64,000 nucleotides of DNA from Arthrobacter sp. Leaf137 (GCF_001423525.1 NZ_LMOI01000001.1:1-64000); one strand, 5' to 3'. Shown: positions 26,262 to 35,116, numbered from the stretch's first letter. Notes: generated by a model from the sequence alone, not told the origin. A program made the numbers and translations.

Positions 26262-27119
26262 GTGGCACGCAGACGCGGCCTCCGCCGACTCGCTGTCCTG
26301 TTGCTCGTCCTGGTCCTGGTAGCCGGCGGCATCTACTCCGCAGTGTTTTTCGTGCAGCGCTCCGAAACCCTCGTTTCTGAGCGCTGCACGGCTGTGGTGG
26401 GCGACAGGAAGGCCGAACTGGCTCCGGACCAAGCCGTCTACGCATCGTTGATCACCGCCGTCGCGGTGCAGCGCGGACTGCCTCCCCGGGCTGCCAGCAT
26501 CGCGCTGGCCACTGCCATGCAGGAATCGAAGCTGCGCAACATCGGCCACGGCGACCAGGCCGGACCCGACTCGCGCGGCCTGTTCCAGCAGAGGCCGTCA
26601 CAGGGGTGGGGAACCGAAGCCCAGGTCATGGACCCCTACTACGCCGTCAACGCGTTCTACGACGCCCTGGTGAAGGTGCCGGGCTACGAAACGCTCGAGA
26701 TTACGGACGCGGCCCAGCGGGTGCAGCGCTCTGCCTTCCCCACCGCCTACGCCGAACACGAGGACATGGGCCGCTCCTTCGCGTCCGGACTGTCCGGCCA
26801 GACCCCCGGGGCTGTGCAGTGCACACTCCGATCCGCTGGCACTGCGGGTGACACGGGCGCGGTCCTGGCCGAACTTGGCCGCGCTTACGGAACCCTGCCG
26901 GCCACGGACGAAGGGCAGGCACTGGTGGTGGAGGCCAGCGGCAGCGCGGCGTGGTCCGTCGCCCAATGGGCCGTAGCCAACGCCAAGGGCCTTAACGTTG
27001 TCCGGGTGGACGTCGCCGGCAGGAGCTGGGACCGCGACGACCGCGCCGGGTGGCAGGACTCGGACGCGGCCGAAGGCCAGGTACGCATAACCGTGTCCCA
27101 GGCCTCCTCCGGTGCCTGA
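26262..27119 (+). CDS. Membrane-anchored lysozyme-fold-like protein
   Basis: 285 residues: a basic N terminus, one membrane helix (about 10-30), then an extracytoplasmic domain. The stretch AIALATAMQESKLRNIGHGD (about 79-98), followed by SRGLFQQRPSQGWG, resembles the catalytic-Glu neighbourhood of goose-type lysozyme / transglycosylase folds. Similar actinobacterial proteins are often labelled 'heavy metal transporter' without support. It follows dapD closely, so a cell-wall role is attractive but inferred. Catalytic activity is unproven. Confidence 0.65.
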   Translation: MARRRGLRRLAVLLLVLVLVAGGIYSAVFFVQRSETLVSERCTAVVGDRKAELAPDQAVYASLITAVAVQRGLPPRAASIALATAMQESKLRNIGHGDQAGPDSRGLFQQRPSQGWGTEAQVMDPYYAVNAFYDALVKVPGYETLEITDAAQRVQRSAFPTAYAEHEDMGRSFASGLSGQTPGAVQCTLRSAGTAGDTGAVLAELGRAYGTLPATDEGQALVVEASGSAAWSVAQWAVANAKGLNVVRVDVAGRSWDRDDRAGWQDSDAAEGQVRITVSQASSGA

Positions 27120-27133
27120 GCACCGGCTGCGGA

Positions 27134-27745
27134 TCAGACGAGGATTTCCACCACCGGCTGCACGTAACTGCGGAACAGCTCCGGCTCGCCCATCAGCTGC
27201 TGGCTCATAATGATTTTGTCCGGCTCCAGGTACCACGCCCGGTGTTCGTTGAGCGGCAACTCGATGATGGACAGCTTGAAGTCACGCGAATCGCGGCCCA
27301 CCTCCATGAGCCGGTCATCCACCATGTCGGTGAGCAGGTGATCAGCACCGTTGGCCTCCCGTTCCGCTTCCAGCTCTGCGTACTCGCTCCGCCGTTCCCT
27401 GGCCCAGGTCAGGGCGGAACCGAAGTGTGCCTGCAGGACCCGCTGGAGGGCCGGAGAGTTGCCGAACGCCTCGAAGTCCGGCGGCGAGAGGTCCGGCGAG
27501 GTGTGCGGGTAGGCCTTGAGCAGTTGTTCCCACCAGGCTTCCCACTCTGTTTTCAAGGCACCCAGACCGCCGACATCGGCGGTGAGGTGGCTGTGGTCGG
27601 CAGGGCGGACCTTGGGCTTGGCGTGCGAGAGCGCAGGGTGCCCGGCTCCGTTCAGTCCTGCAGTGTCGCGGAGAAAGAGCGCAATCATCATGGGCCCCGA
27701 GGTGTCCGTGGTGATCTGCCACCTGGAACCGCTTGCCTGCTGCAT
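27134..27745 (-). CDS. Uncharacterised actinobacterial protein
   Basis: 203 soluble residues, mixed alpha/beta, acidic, with no motif I recognise. The central part (EWEAWWEQLLKAYP, ALQRVLQAHFGSALTWARERR) looks helical. It has no signal peptide or membrane helix. I chose the ATG at 27743-27745 because AGGAAGG lies seven bases upstream; the frame is open for 29 more codons with no ribosome site. It is convergent with the preceding membrane-protein gene and downstream of the TetR gene on the same strand. Confidence 0.6.
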   Translation of the reverse strand: MQQASGSRWQITTDTSGPMMIALFLRDTAGLNGAGHPALSHAKPKVRPADHSHLTADVGGLGALKTEWEAWWEQLLKAYPHTSPDLSPPDFEAFGNSPALQRVLQAHFGSALTWARERRSEYAELEAEREANGADHLLTDMVDDRLMEVGRDSRDFKLSIIELPLNEHRAWYLEPDKIIMSQQLMGEPELFRSYVQPVVEILV

Positions 27746-27838
27746 CCGAAGTCCTTCCTGGAGTACTTCCCTGCCCGGGCCGCCTGCACCATCCGCCAGC
27801 AGCCCCGGTTCCCAGTCTATTCCCGGTTCCACCCCACG

Positions 27839-28456
27839 TTAATGTCCTCGGCGCCCCAGTCCGTCAAGATGGCGTTCCAGCACGCCGGTGCACATTTCCG
27901 CGGTCATCCACGCGGGCTGCAGCAGTGCGTGCATGCCCAGGCCGTCAAGAGTCGCCAGCAGCCGCTCGGCCTCGATCACCAGATTCTCCTGGGGCTCGTC
28001 CGCGGGCATCAGTCCGGCTACGACGCGGCCGGCGATGGCTGCGACCTGCCGGTGGCTGCGGTCCGCCTCAGGCGCCAGGAAGGCTCTGATCCGGGCGGCA
28101 CTCCTGAAGGCCATCAAGGCACAGATTTCCACGGCGCGCTCTTCGTCGAGCGGCAGCATCCCGCCCAGCAGTGTTAATACGGCCTGGCGGTGGGCAGCGC
28201 TGCCGGGAAGTGCAGCATCCGTGGCGGGGAGCATGGCCTGGAGCCGCCCCACCACCCGGTCCACAACGCTGGCAAAGGAGAACGCAAGAAGCTCGTCGCT
28301 GCCGGCGAAGTAGTGGCGGACGGACCCGACGGCGAGCCCGGCTTCGTCTGCCACCTCCCGCAGTGACGCCCGTTCCAGTCCGTCAACGGCAATAATGCGC
28401 AGGACGGCGTCTACTACATCCCGGCGCCGGGCGTCCGGGTCAACAATTTTGGGCAC
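27839..28456 (-). CDS. TetR-family regulator
   Basis: 205 residues. The N-terminal helix-turn-helix region (about 12-58: VVDAVLRIIAVDGLERASLREVADEAGLAVGSV in part) ends VGSVRHYFAGSDEL, the typical TetR DNA-binding helix, as in the BetI-like subgroup. The C-terminal ligand domain is unassigned. GTG start. The divergent neighbour is galE; a gcaca-n2-tgtgc palindrome in the gap is a candidate operator. Regulated genes are not evident. Confidence 0.85.
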   Translation of the reverse strand: MPKIVDPDARRRDVVDAVLRIIAVDGLERASLREVADEAGLAVGSVRHYFAGSDELLAFSFASVVDRVVGRLQAMLPATDAALPGSAAHRQAVLTLLGGMLPLDEERAVEICALMAFRSAARIRAFLAPEADRSHRQVAAIAGRVVAGLMPADEPQENLVIEAERLLATLDGLGMHALLQPAWMTAEMCTGVLERHLDGLGRRGH

Positions 28457-28462
28457 CCCTAT

Positions 28463-28468
28463 TATTTA
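28463..28468 (-). promoter_or_regulatory. Possible leaderless -10 of the TetR gene
   Basis: TAAATA on the minus strand, six bases before the GTG. The final base is not T, so the match is weaker than elsewhere. Confidence 0.4.
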
Positions 28469-28480
28469 GCACACTTGTGC
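28469..28480. promoter_or_regulatory. Candidate TetR operator
   Basis: The palindrome gcaca-ct-tgtgc, adjacent to the TetR gene's -10, positioned where autorepression would work. No second copy was seen near galE. Confidence 0.35.
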
Positions 28481-28548
28481 CCCAAACGCGGGACCAGCCA
28501 CCCCTGCCCGGCATCCGGAACGCGGCGGCAGGCGGGGGCGGCGTTGGA

Positions 28549-28554
28549 TAGGGT
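28549..28554 (+). promoter_or_regulatory. Leaderless -10 of galE
   Basis: TAGGGT, six bases before the galE ATG. Confidence 0.6.
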
Positions 28555-28560
28555 TGAGGC

Positions 28561-29574
28561 ATGAAAATTCTGGTTACGGGGGGCACCGGCTACATCGGTT
28601 CCCACACTGTCCTTTCGCTGCAGGAAGCCGGCCACGACGTGGTCGTCATCGACAACCTGGTCAATTCCAGCGAAGAGTCCCTGCGGCGCGTTGCCGAACT
28701 CAGTGGAAAGGAAGCGGAGTTCCACAACGTGGACCTGGTGGATGAAGCCGCAGTGGAGCAGGTGTTCGCCGGTGCCGGCATCGACGCCGTCATCCACTTT
28801 GCCGGCCTGAAGGCCGTGGGTGAATCCGTCCGGGAACCGCTGAAGTACTACTACAACAACCTGGTGGGCACGCTGAACCTGATCCGCGTCATGGACCGCC
28901 ATGACGTCCGGTCCTTCGTGTTCAGCTCGTCGGCCACGGTTTACGGCGAGCACAACCCCATCCCCTACGTGGAAAAGATGGAGATCGGCGCGAACAACCC
29001 CTACGGCCGCACCAAGGAACAGATCGAGGACATCCTCTCGGACCTGGGCGATGCCGACCCGCGCTGGCACATCGCACTGCTGCGCTACTTTAATCCGGTG
29101 GGCGCCCACCCCTCCGGCAGGATCGGCGAGGATCCCCAGGGCATCCCGAATAACCTTGTGCCGTTCATCGCCCAGGTGGCGGTGGGCCGCCGCGAGAAGC
29201 TGATGGTCTTCGGCGGCGACTACGACACCCCGGACGGCACGTGCCTCCGCGACTACATCCACGTGGAAGACCTCGCCGAAGGCCACGTCGCGGCACTGAA
29301 CTACGTGGCCGGCCGTGCGGGCGTGTTCCGTTGGAACCTCGGTTCCGGCCGGGGTTCATCGGTACTGGAGGTCCTCCGCTCCTTCGAAAAGGCAGTGGGC
29401 GAGTCCATTCCCTATGAGATCACGGAGCGCCGCGCGGGCGACCTCCCGGCCTTCTGGGCGGACGCCGCCTCCGCACTGGCGGACCTGGGCTGGTCCACCA
29501 CCAAGACCGTGGACCAGATGTGCGAGGACCACTGGCGCTGGCAGAAGAACAACCCACAGGGCTACGCTTCCTGA
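28561..29574 (+). CDS. galE: UDP-glucose 4-epimerase
   Basis: NAD-dependent extended SDR interconverting UDP-glucose and UDP-galactose for envelope polysaccharides. 337 residues with N-terminal GGTGYIGSH at 7-15, the FSSSATVYG serine segment and the YGRTK active-site Tyr/Lys near residue 147. Leaderless. It ends before a hairpin shared with gltA. Confidence 0.94.
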   Translation: MKILVTGGTGYIGSHTVLSLQEAGHDVVVIDNLVNSSEESLRRVAELSGKEAEFHNVDLVDEAAVEQVFAGAGIDAVIHFAGLKAVGESVREPLKYYYNNLVGTLNLIRVMDRHDVRSFVFSSSATVYGEHNPIPYVEKMEIGANNPYGRTKEQIEDILSDLGDADPRWHIALLRYFNPVGAHPSGRIGEDPQGIPNNLVPFIAQVAVGRREKLMVFGGDYDTPDGTCLRDYIHVEDLAEGHVAALNYVAGRAGVFRWNLGSGRGSSVLEVLRSFEKAVGESIPYEITERRAGDLPAFWADAASALADLGWSTTKTVDQMCEDHWRWQKNNPQGYAS

Positions 29575-29597
29575 CGCTTTTCAACTACCGGTACGAC

Positions 29598-29640
29598 CGA
29601 CGGCGGCCGCCCACCTTTGGAAGGTGCGCGGCCGCCGTCG
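29598..29640. terminator. galE/gltA bidirectional terminator
   Basis: A 12-bp perfect outer stem (cgacggcggccg and complement), a 3-base internal mismatch, a 5-bp inner stem (acctt/aaggt) and loop tgg. It lies between convergent genes. Confidence 0.8.
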
Positions 29641-29662
29641 TAATTATCCTGTGCGGTGCAGA

Positions 29663-30949
29663 TTAGCGGACCGGGTAGTCGCGCTCCGGTTCGCCGATGT
29701 ACAGCTGGCGCGGGCGGCCGATCTTGGTGTTCGGGTCGCTGATCATTTCACGCCACTGGGCGATCCAGCCGGGGAGGCGGCCGATGGCGAACAGCACGGT
29801 GAACATCTTCTCGGGGAAGCCCATGGCCTTGTAGATGAGGCCGGTGTAGAAGTCCACGTTCGGGTAGAGCTTGCGCTGGATGAAGTAGTCATCGCTGAGC
29901 GCCTTCTCTTCGAGGCGGAGGGCGATGTCCAGCAGTTCGTCGTTGCCGCCGAGCTTGGTGAGGATCTCGTGTGCAGTGGCCTTGACGATCTTGGCGCGCG
30001 GATCGTAGTTCTTGTAGACGCGGTGCCCGAAGCCCATGAGGCGGACTCCGTCTTCCTTGTTCTTGACCTTTTCCATGTAGTCCTCGGGCTTGAGGCCCTC
30101 GGCCTGGATCTGGCGCAGCATCTTGAGCACAGCCTCGTTGGCGCCGCCGTGGGCGGGGCCGAACAGGGCGTTGATGCCGGCAGAAACGGAGGCGAACAGG
30201 TTGGCGTTGGACGAGCCCACCAGGCGCACCGTTGACGTGGAGCAGTTCTGCTCGTGGTCCGCGTGCAGGATGAGGAGCAGGTCGAGGGCTTTGGCGACCA
30301 CCGGGTCAACCTCGTACTGCTCGGCCGGAAGCCCGAAGCTCAGGCGGAGGAAGTTCTCCACCAGGTTGTGGGAGTTGTCCGGGTAGAGCATGGGCTGGCC
30401 GATGGACTTCTTGTGCGCGTACGCAGCGATGACCGGCAGCTTGGCCATGAGGCGGATGGTGGAGACCTCCACCTGCTCGGCGTTGAACGGGTCCAGCGAG
30501 TCCTGGTAGAACGTGGACAGCGCGGACACTGCGGACGACAGCACCGGCATGGGGTGCGCGTCGCGGGGGAACCCGCCAAAGAAGCCCTTCAGCTCCTCGT
30601 GCAGGAGGGTGTGGCGCCGGATCTTCTGGTCGAACTCGTCCAGTTCCGTGGGAGTGGGCAGGTTGCCGTAGATCAGGAGGTAGGACACCTCAAGGAAGCT
30701 GGAGTGCTGTGCCAGCTGCTCGATGGGGTACCCGCGGTAGCGCAGGATGCCCGCATCGCCATCGATGTAGGTGATCGCGGACGTGGTTGCCGCGGTGTTC
30801 ATGAAGCCGGGGTCGAAGGTGACTGCGCCCGTCTGCTTCAGGAGCTTGGAAACGTCGTAGCCTTCGTTTCCTTCAATAACCTGGATGCGCGGCAGCTTGA
30901 GCTCTCCGCCTGCGTGGAGCAGGGTGGCCGCGTTGTTGGTCTCAGTCAT
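29663..30949 (-). CDS. gltA: Citrate synthase
   Basis: Condenses oxaloacetate and acetyl-CoA, first step of the TCA cycle. The 428-residue type II (hexameric) form has the catalytic segment MGFGHRVYKNYDPRAK near residues 304-319 and HADHEQNCSTSTVRLVGSS near 231. The ATG has a Shine-Dalgarno (AGGGGA). The 249 bases upstream include a CRP/GlxR-like box. Single copy here, so likely the main citrate synthase. Confidence 0.95.
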   Translation of the reverse strand: MTETNNAATLLHAGGELKLPRIQVIEGNEGYDVSKLLKQTGAVTFDPGFMNTAATTSAITYIDGDAGILRYRGYPIEQLAQHSSFLEVSYLLIYGNLPTPTELDEFDQKIRRHTLLHEELKGFFGGFPRDAHPMPVLSSAVSALSTFYQDSLDPFNAEQVEVSTIRLMAKLPVIAAYAHKKSIGQPMLYPDNSHNLVENFLRLSFGLPAEQYEVDPVVAKALDLLLILHADHEQNCSTSTVRLVGSSNANLFASVSAGINALFGPAHGGANEAVLKMLRQIQAEGLKPEDYMEKVKNKEDGVRLMGFGHRVYKNYDPRAKIVKATAHEILTKLGGNDELLDIALRLEEKALSDDYFIQRKLYPNVDFYTGLIYKAMGFPEKMFTVLFAIGRLPGWIAQWREMISDPNTKIGRPRQLYIGEPERDYPVR

Positions 30950-31198
30950 GGAGTCCCCTTCATGAGGCTTCTCGGCCTCTGTCGAAAGCTTGATCCAACA
31001 TCAGGTGAGCCGCGCACTTGAGCCTGAGAAGACAGGATCCAACACCCGGACTGCCTTCTTGTAGAAAGCCACCATTGATAGTCACTTAAAAACTACCGCC
31101 AGTTGGGCACGTGTCGCTAATCCGGGTCGGCGCTGGGACCCCTAAAATACCGGCAGTGTGTTGCGAGTCACATGATTGTTACGGGATCACACACGTGA
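30950..31198. other. gltA upstream region
   Basis: 249 non-coding bases. They hold the gltA leader and promoter region (AT-rich stretch 31076-31096), a CRP/GlxR-like box at 31157-31172, and the 3' flank of dapC. I could not choose a single -10/-35 pair for gltA. Confidence 0.4.
31157..31172. promoter_or_regulatory. CRP/GlxR-like binding site
   Basis: tgtgttgcgagtcaca matches the 16-base TGTGA-N6-TCACA consensus with one mismatch in the left half. GlxR, the cAMP receptor protein of corynebacteria, is known to control gltA there. The site is about 210 bases from the gltA start, so control is plausible, not shown. Confidence 0.45.
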
Positions 31199-32338
31199 TC
31201 AGGCCAACCGCTCCACAGCCGCGCCGATCCGTTCGTCGGAGCCGGTCAGTGCGACGCGGACGAAGCCGTTGCCGGCTTCGCCGTAGAAGACCCCGGGCCC
31301 CACAACGATGCCGCGACCGGCAAGGCGCGCAACGGTGTCCCAGGTGCTCTCCCCCGCGGAGCTCCAGAGGTAGAGCCCGGCGTCGGAATCCTTGATCTCG
31401 AGGCCGAAACCGCGCAGGGCGGGTACCAGCTGCTCCCGGCGACCGCGGTAGAGGTCCTTCTGGGCCTCGACGTGCGCATCGTCACCGAGCGCCACCCGCA
31501 TGGCCTCCTGGACCGGGAAGGGAACAATCATTCCGGCATGCTTGCGGCTGTTGACGAGGTTGGGCATCAGCGCCGGGTCACCGGCAACGAACGCCGCCCG
31601 GTAGCCGGCCACGTTCGACTGCTTGCTCAGCGAGTACACCGCCAGGAGACCTTCATGGGATCCGCCGGCCACGCGCGGATCCAAGATGCTGGGGACCGGC
31701 TGGCCGCCGCGCTGGACGTCCCAATCCCCCCAGCCGAGTTCTGCGTAGCACTCGTCCGAAGCAACCACGGCGCCGAGCTCCCGCGCCTGGACCACCAGCG
31801 CCTTCAGGGACTCGACGTCCCGCACGCTGCCGGTGGGATTTCCCGGGGAGTTGACCCAGATGAGGCGCACGCGGGAGCGGACCGCCTCGTCGAGCTCGTC
31901 CAAGTTGTCCGTGGCCACGGAGGTGACGCCGGCGAACGTCGCGCCGATGTCGTACGTGGGGTAGGCCACCTTGGGACGTACGACGACGTCTCCCGGCTTC
32001 AGGCCCAGCAGCAGCGGGAGCCACGCGACAAGTTCCTTCGAACCCACCGTAGGCATGATGTTGCGGGGGTCGAGCCCGGATACTCCGCGGCGGCGCTCGA
32101 ACCAGCCTGCAATGGCTTCGCGGAGCGCGGGTGTTCCGTGAACCGTGGGATAGCCCGGGGCGTTGGCTGCAGCCTTCAGCGCGTCCTGGATGATGGCAGG
32201 CGTGGGGTCCACCGGTGTTCCGATGGACAGGTTGACTGCCCCGCCCGGGTGTTCGGAAGCCTTCGCCAAGTACGGTGCCATGGCCTCCCACGGGTAGTCG
32301 GGCAGGTCCAGGCCGAATGTGCGCACTGCAGCGGTCAC
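31199..32338 (-). CDS. dapC: Succinyldiaminopimelate transaminase
   Basis: PLP-dependent class I/II aminotransferase making N-succinyl-LL-diaminopimelate, between DapD and DapE. 379 residues. Motifs: NSPGNPTGSV near residue 164, SDECYAELGW near 195, and the PLP-lysine segment YSLSKQSNVAGYR near 233. It starts 13 bases after the ferredoxin gene, the fdx-dapC order known from other actinobacteria. The GTG start has no strong ribosome site, suggesting coupling. Confidence 0.9.
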   Translation of the reverse strand: MTAAVRTFGLDLPDYPWEAMAPYLAKASEHPGGAVNLSIGTPVDPTPAIIQDALKAAANAPGYPTVHGTPALREAIAGWFERRRGVSGLDPRNIMPTVGSKELVAWLPLLLGLKPGDVVVRPKVAYPTYDIGATFAGVTSVATDNLDELDEAVRSRVRLIWVNSPGNPTGSVRDVESLKALVVQARELGAVVASDECYAELGWGDWDVQRGGQPVPSILDPRVAGGSHEGLLAVYSLSKQSNVAGYRAAFVAGDPALMPNLVNSRKHAGMIVPFPVQEAMRVALGDDAHVEAQKDLYRGRREQLVPALRGFGLEIKDSDAGLYLWSSAGESTWDTVARLAGRGIVVGPGVFYGEAGNGFVRVALTGSDERIGAAVERLA

Positions 32339-32351
32339 CGTTACGCCCGTA

Positions 32352-32678
32352 TCAGTGGTCTTGGTTCTGCGGGGGCAGCGCGGCGATCATCGGGTGGTCC
32401 TTGCCCGTGTTGCCGATCTTCGCGGCGCCGCCGGGCGAACCGAGGTCGTCGAAGAACTCGACGTTTGCTTTGTAGTAGTCAGCCCACTCGTCCGGGGTGT
32501 CATCCTCGTAGTAGATGGCTTCCACGGGGCACACCGGCTCGCATGCGCCGCAGTCGACGCATTCGTCCGGATGGATGTACAGCGAACGCTCGCCCTCATA
32601 GATGCAGTCGACCGGGCATTCCTCGATGCATGCCTTGTCCTTGACATCTACACACGGCTGCGCGATTACGTACGTCAC
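32352..32678 (-). CDS. fdxA: Seven-iron ferredoxin
   Basis: 108-residue electron carrier with one [3Fe-4S] and one [4Fe-4S] cluster. Cysteines at 9, 17, 21, 25, 40, 43, 46 and 50 match the Azotobacter FdI pattern: 9, 17 and 50 for the 3Fe cluster; 21, 40, 43 and 46 for the 4Fe cluster; 25 extra. The GTG start has GGAGAGG upstream; an earlier ATG frame lacks homology. First gene of fdxA-dapC. Confidence 0.94.
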   Translation of the reverse strand: MTYVIAQPCVDVKDKACIEECPVDCIYEGERSLYIHPDECVDCGACEPVCPVEAIYYEDDTPDEWADYYKANVEFFDDLGSPGGAAKIGNTGKDHPMIAALPPQNQDH

Positions 32679-32799
32679 GTCCCTGGCCTCTCCACGTTGG
32701 TCCCGGCATCCCGCCGGCTCTTTCGCCCGGCGCGGCCGGACTATTGACATCTGAGCCTATTATCTCCCACGCCGTTCCCGCGAACCTAGCCGGGCCTCC

Positions 32800-32805
32800 T
32801 AGTAT
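32800..32805 (+). promoter_or_regulatory. Leaderless -10 of the small regulatory-domain gene
   Basis: TAGTAT, six bases before the GTG at 32812. A second GTG three bases earlier would be too close to the hexamer, so this decides the start. Confidence 0.6.
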
Positions 32806-32811
32806 GAAGTG

Positions 32812-33051
32812 GTGACGCTGCCCACCCCCGCTCCCGCCGGTTTCCTGTCCGCTGCCGTCCCCGGAATCCGCGTCGTGGTGCGGTACCGGATCGAGGGAGG
32901 CCTGACTGACGCCCTGGGCCACCTTGTCTCGTGCGACGGCGGTGCGTGCACCGTCCGGACGCGGCAGGCCGACGTCGTGATCCCCCTCGCCGCCGTTGTG
33001 GCGGCGAAAGAGGTACCTCCGGCGCCGGAGCGGCGCCGGCCGCGCTCCTGA
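32812..33051 (+). CDS. Stand-alone VRYR-domain small protein
   Basis: 79 residues. The core GIRVVVRYRIEGGLTDALGH, then an ...VRTRQADVVIPLAAVVAAKEVPP end, resembles the short N-terminal domain fused to GNAT acetyltransferases of the CG3035-like group in other actinobacteria. Here there is no acetyltransferase domain, and the stop is followed by a terminator. Beta-rich, basic C terminus (ERRRPRS). Function unknown. Leaderless, divergent from fdxA. Confidence 0.65.
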   Translation: MTLPTPAPAGFLSAAVPGIRVVVRYRIEGGLTDALGHLVSCDGGACTVRTRQADVVIPLAAVVAAKEVPPAPERRRPRS

Positions 33052-33138
33052 GCAGCCGCCCGTGGCGCACCGTGGCGAAGGGGCTGCCCTGCCCATCCAG
33101 TGGCGTCGTGCCCTGAGCCGCAAGCCTCGTTAAACGCG

Positions 33139-33170
33139 GAATGCCGCCGGCGTGGGAGCCGGCGGCATTC
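33139..33170. terminator. typA terminator
   Basis: A perfect 13-bp stem (gaatgccgccggc and complement), loop gtggga, between the small-protein gene and convergent typA. No long U-run. Confidence 0.75.
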
Positions 33171-33187
33171 TGCGGTGTTGCGGTGTG

Positions 33188-35116
33188 TTACGACTTGGCG
33201 CGGGCGCGGGCGGCCTTGGCACGCTCGTTGGTGTCCAGGATGACCTTGCGGATGCGGATGGCATCCGGGGTCACCTCAACGCACTCGTCTTCGCGGGCGA
33301 ATTCGAGGGACTCCTCGAGGGTCAGGTCGCGCGGGGGCGTCAGGTTCTCGAAGGTGTCGGAGGAAGCCGCACGCATGTTGGTGAGCTTCTTTTCCTTGGT
33401 GATGTTGACGTCCATGTCGTCTGCACGGGAGTTCTCGCCGACGATCATGCCCTCGTAGACCTCGGAGGTGGGCTTCACGAAGAAGGAGCCACGTTCCTGC
33501 AGGTTGATCATGGCGAACGGGGTGACCACACCGGCCCGGTCAGCAACCATGGAACCGTTGGTGCGGTATTCGATGGGGCCGGCCCACGGCTCGTAGCCTT
33601 CGGAGATGGACGCTGCGATGCCGGCGCCACGGGTGTCCGTGAGGAACTTGGTGCGGAAACCGATCAGGCCACGGGCGGGAACGATGAATTCCATCCGGCA
33701 CCAGCCGGTGCCGTGGTTGGCCATGTTGGTCATGCGGCCCTTGCGGGCAGCCATCAGCTGCGTGACGGCGCCCAGGTACTCTTCGGGGACGTCGATGGTC
33801 ATGTGCTCCATCGGCTCGTGGATCTTGCCGTCGATGGTCTTGGTGACCACCTGCGGCTTGCCCACGGTCAGTTCGAAGCCTTCGCGGCGCATCTGCTCAA
33901 CGAGGATGGCCAGGGCCAGCTCGCCACGGCCCTGGACTTCCCAGGCGTCGGGACGCTCGGTGGGCAGAACCTTGATGGAGACGTTACCGATCAGTTCCTT
34001 GTCCAGGCGGTCCTTCACCTGGCGCGCGGTGACCTTGGCGCCCTTGACCTTGCCGGCCAGCGGCGAGGTGTTGATACCGATGGTCATGGAGATCGCGGGA
34101 TCGTCCACGGTGATCAGCGGCAGCGGCTGCGGGTTCTCGGCGTCGGTCAGGGTCTCACCGATGGTGATTTCCTCGATACCTGCAACGGCGACGATCTCGC
34201 CGGGGCCTGCGGACTCGGCCGGGACACGGTCCAGGGCCTTGGTGGCCAGCAGTTCGGTGATCTTGACGTTCTTGAGTTCACCGTTGGCGCGTGCCCAAGC
34301 GACGGTCTGGCCCTTGCGCAGGGTGCCGTTGTAGATACGGAGCAGGGCGAGGCGGCCCAGGAACGGGGACGCGTCAAGGTTGGTGACGTGCGCCTGCAGG
34401 ACACCCTCGGGGTTGTACGTCGGAGCGGGGATGTGCTCGATGATGGTCTTGAACAGCGGCTCAAGGTCCTCGTTGTCCGGGGCGGCGCCATCGGCGGGCT
34501 GGTCCAGGGAGGCGCGGCCAACCTTGGCGGCAGCGTAAACAACGGGAACTTCGAGGATCTTGTCCAGGTCAAGGTCCGGAACTTCGTCCGCGAGGTCAGA
34601 GGCGAGGCCCAGCAGGAGGTCCATGGACTCGTGGACGACCTCCTCGATGCGGGCGTCGGGACGGTCGGTCTTGTTGACCAGCAGGATCACCGGCAGGTGC
34701 GCGGCGAGGGCCTTACGGAGGACGAAGCGGGTCTGCGGCAGCGGACCTTCGGACGCGTCCACGAGGAGGACGACGCCGTCGACCATGGACAGGCCGCGCT
34801 CCACCTCGCCACCGAAGTCGGCGTGGCCGGGGGTGTCGATGACGTTGATGGTGATGGTTTCACCATTGGACGACGGTCCGTTGTAAGCCACAGTGGTGTT
34901 CTTGGCCAGGATGGTGATGCCCTTTTCGCGCTCAAGGTCACCGGAGTCCATCACGCGGTCTTCGAGGTGGTTGTGCTCGGCAAAGGAGTTGGTCTGCTTG
35001 AGCATGGCGTCAACCAGCGTGGTCTTGCCGTGGTCAACGTGGGCCACAATCGCGACGTTGCGGAGGTCACTGCGCGAGGCAGTGGCTACCGCGGTGTTGG
35101 TGGTGGTTTCAGACAT
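33188..35116 (-). CDS. typA: Ribosome-associated GTPase TypA/BipA
   Basis: Translational GTPase aiding 50S assembly and stress translation. 642 residues. G1 AHVDHGKTT near residue 25, G3 DTPGHADFG, G4 NKTDRPDA, EF-G-like domains II, III and V, and the BipA-specific C-terminal domain (GRMTNMANHGTG, VPARGLIGFRTKFLTDTRG). Chosen start ATG begins MSETTTNTA; an in-frame ATG 13 codons upstream (35153-35155) is possible, and neither has a clear Shine-Dalgarno. Confidence 0.95.
   Translation of the reverse strand: MSETTTNTAVATASRSDLRNVAIVAHVDHGKTTLVDAMLKQTNSFAEHNHLEDRVMDSGDLEREKGITILAKNTTVAYNGPSSNGETITINVIDTPGHADFGGEVERGLSMVDGVVLLVDASEGPLPQTRFVLRKALAAHLPVILLVNKTDRPDARIEEVVHESMDLLLGLASDLADEVPDLDLDKILEVPVVYAAAKVGRASLDQPADGAAPDNEDLEPLFKTIIEHIPAPTYNPEGVLQAHVTNLDASPFLGRLALLRIYNGTLRKGQTVAWARANGELKNVKITELLATKALDRVPAESAGPGEIVAVAGIEEITIGETLTDAENPQPLPLITVDDPAISMTIGINTSPLAGKVKGAKVTARQVKDRLDKELIGNVSIKVLPTERPDAWEVQGRGELALAILVEQMRREGFELTVGKPQVVTKTIDGKIHEPMEHMTIDVPEEYLGAVTQLMAARKGRMTNMANHGTGWCRMEFIVPARGLIGFRTKFLTDTRGAGIAASISEGYEPWAGPIEYRTNGSMVADRAGVVTPFAMINLQERGSFFVKPTSEVYEGMIVGENSRADDMDVNITKEKKLTNMRAASSDTFENLTPPRDLTLEESLEFAREDECVEVTPDAIRIRKVILDTNERAKAARARAKS

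Noticed and set aside
31185..31200. gatcac-acac-gtgatc palindrome as a CRP site
   Set aside because: The half-sites are everted relative to TGTGA-N6-TCACA, and it overlaps the dapC stop. Perhaps part of a weak terminator.
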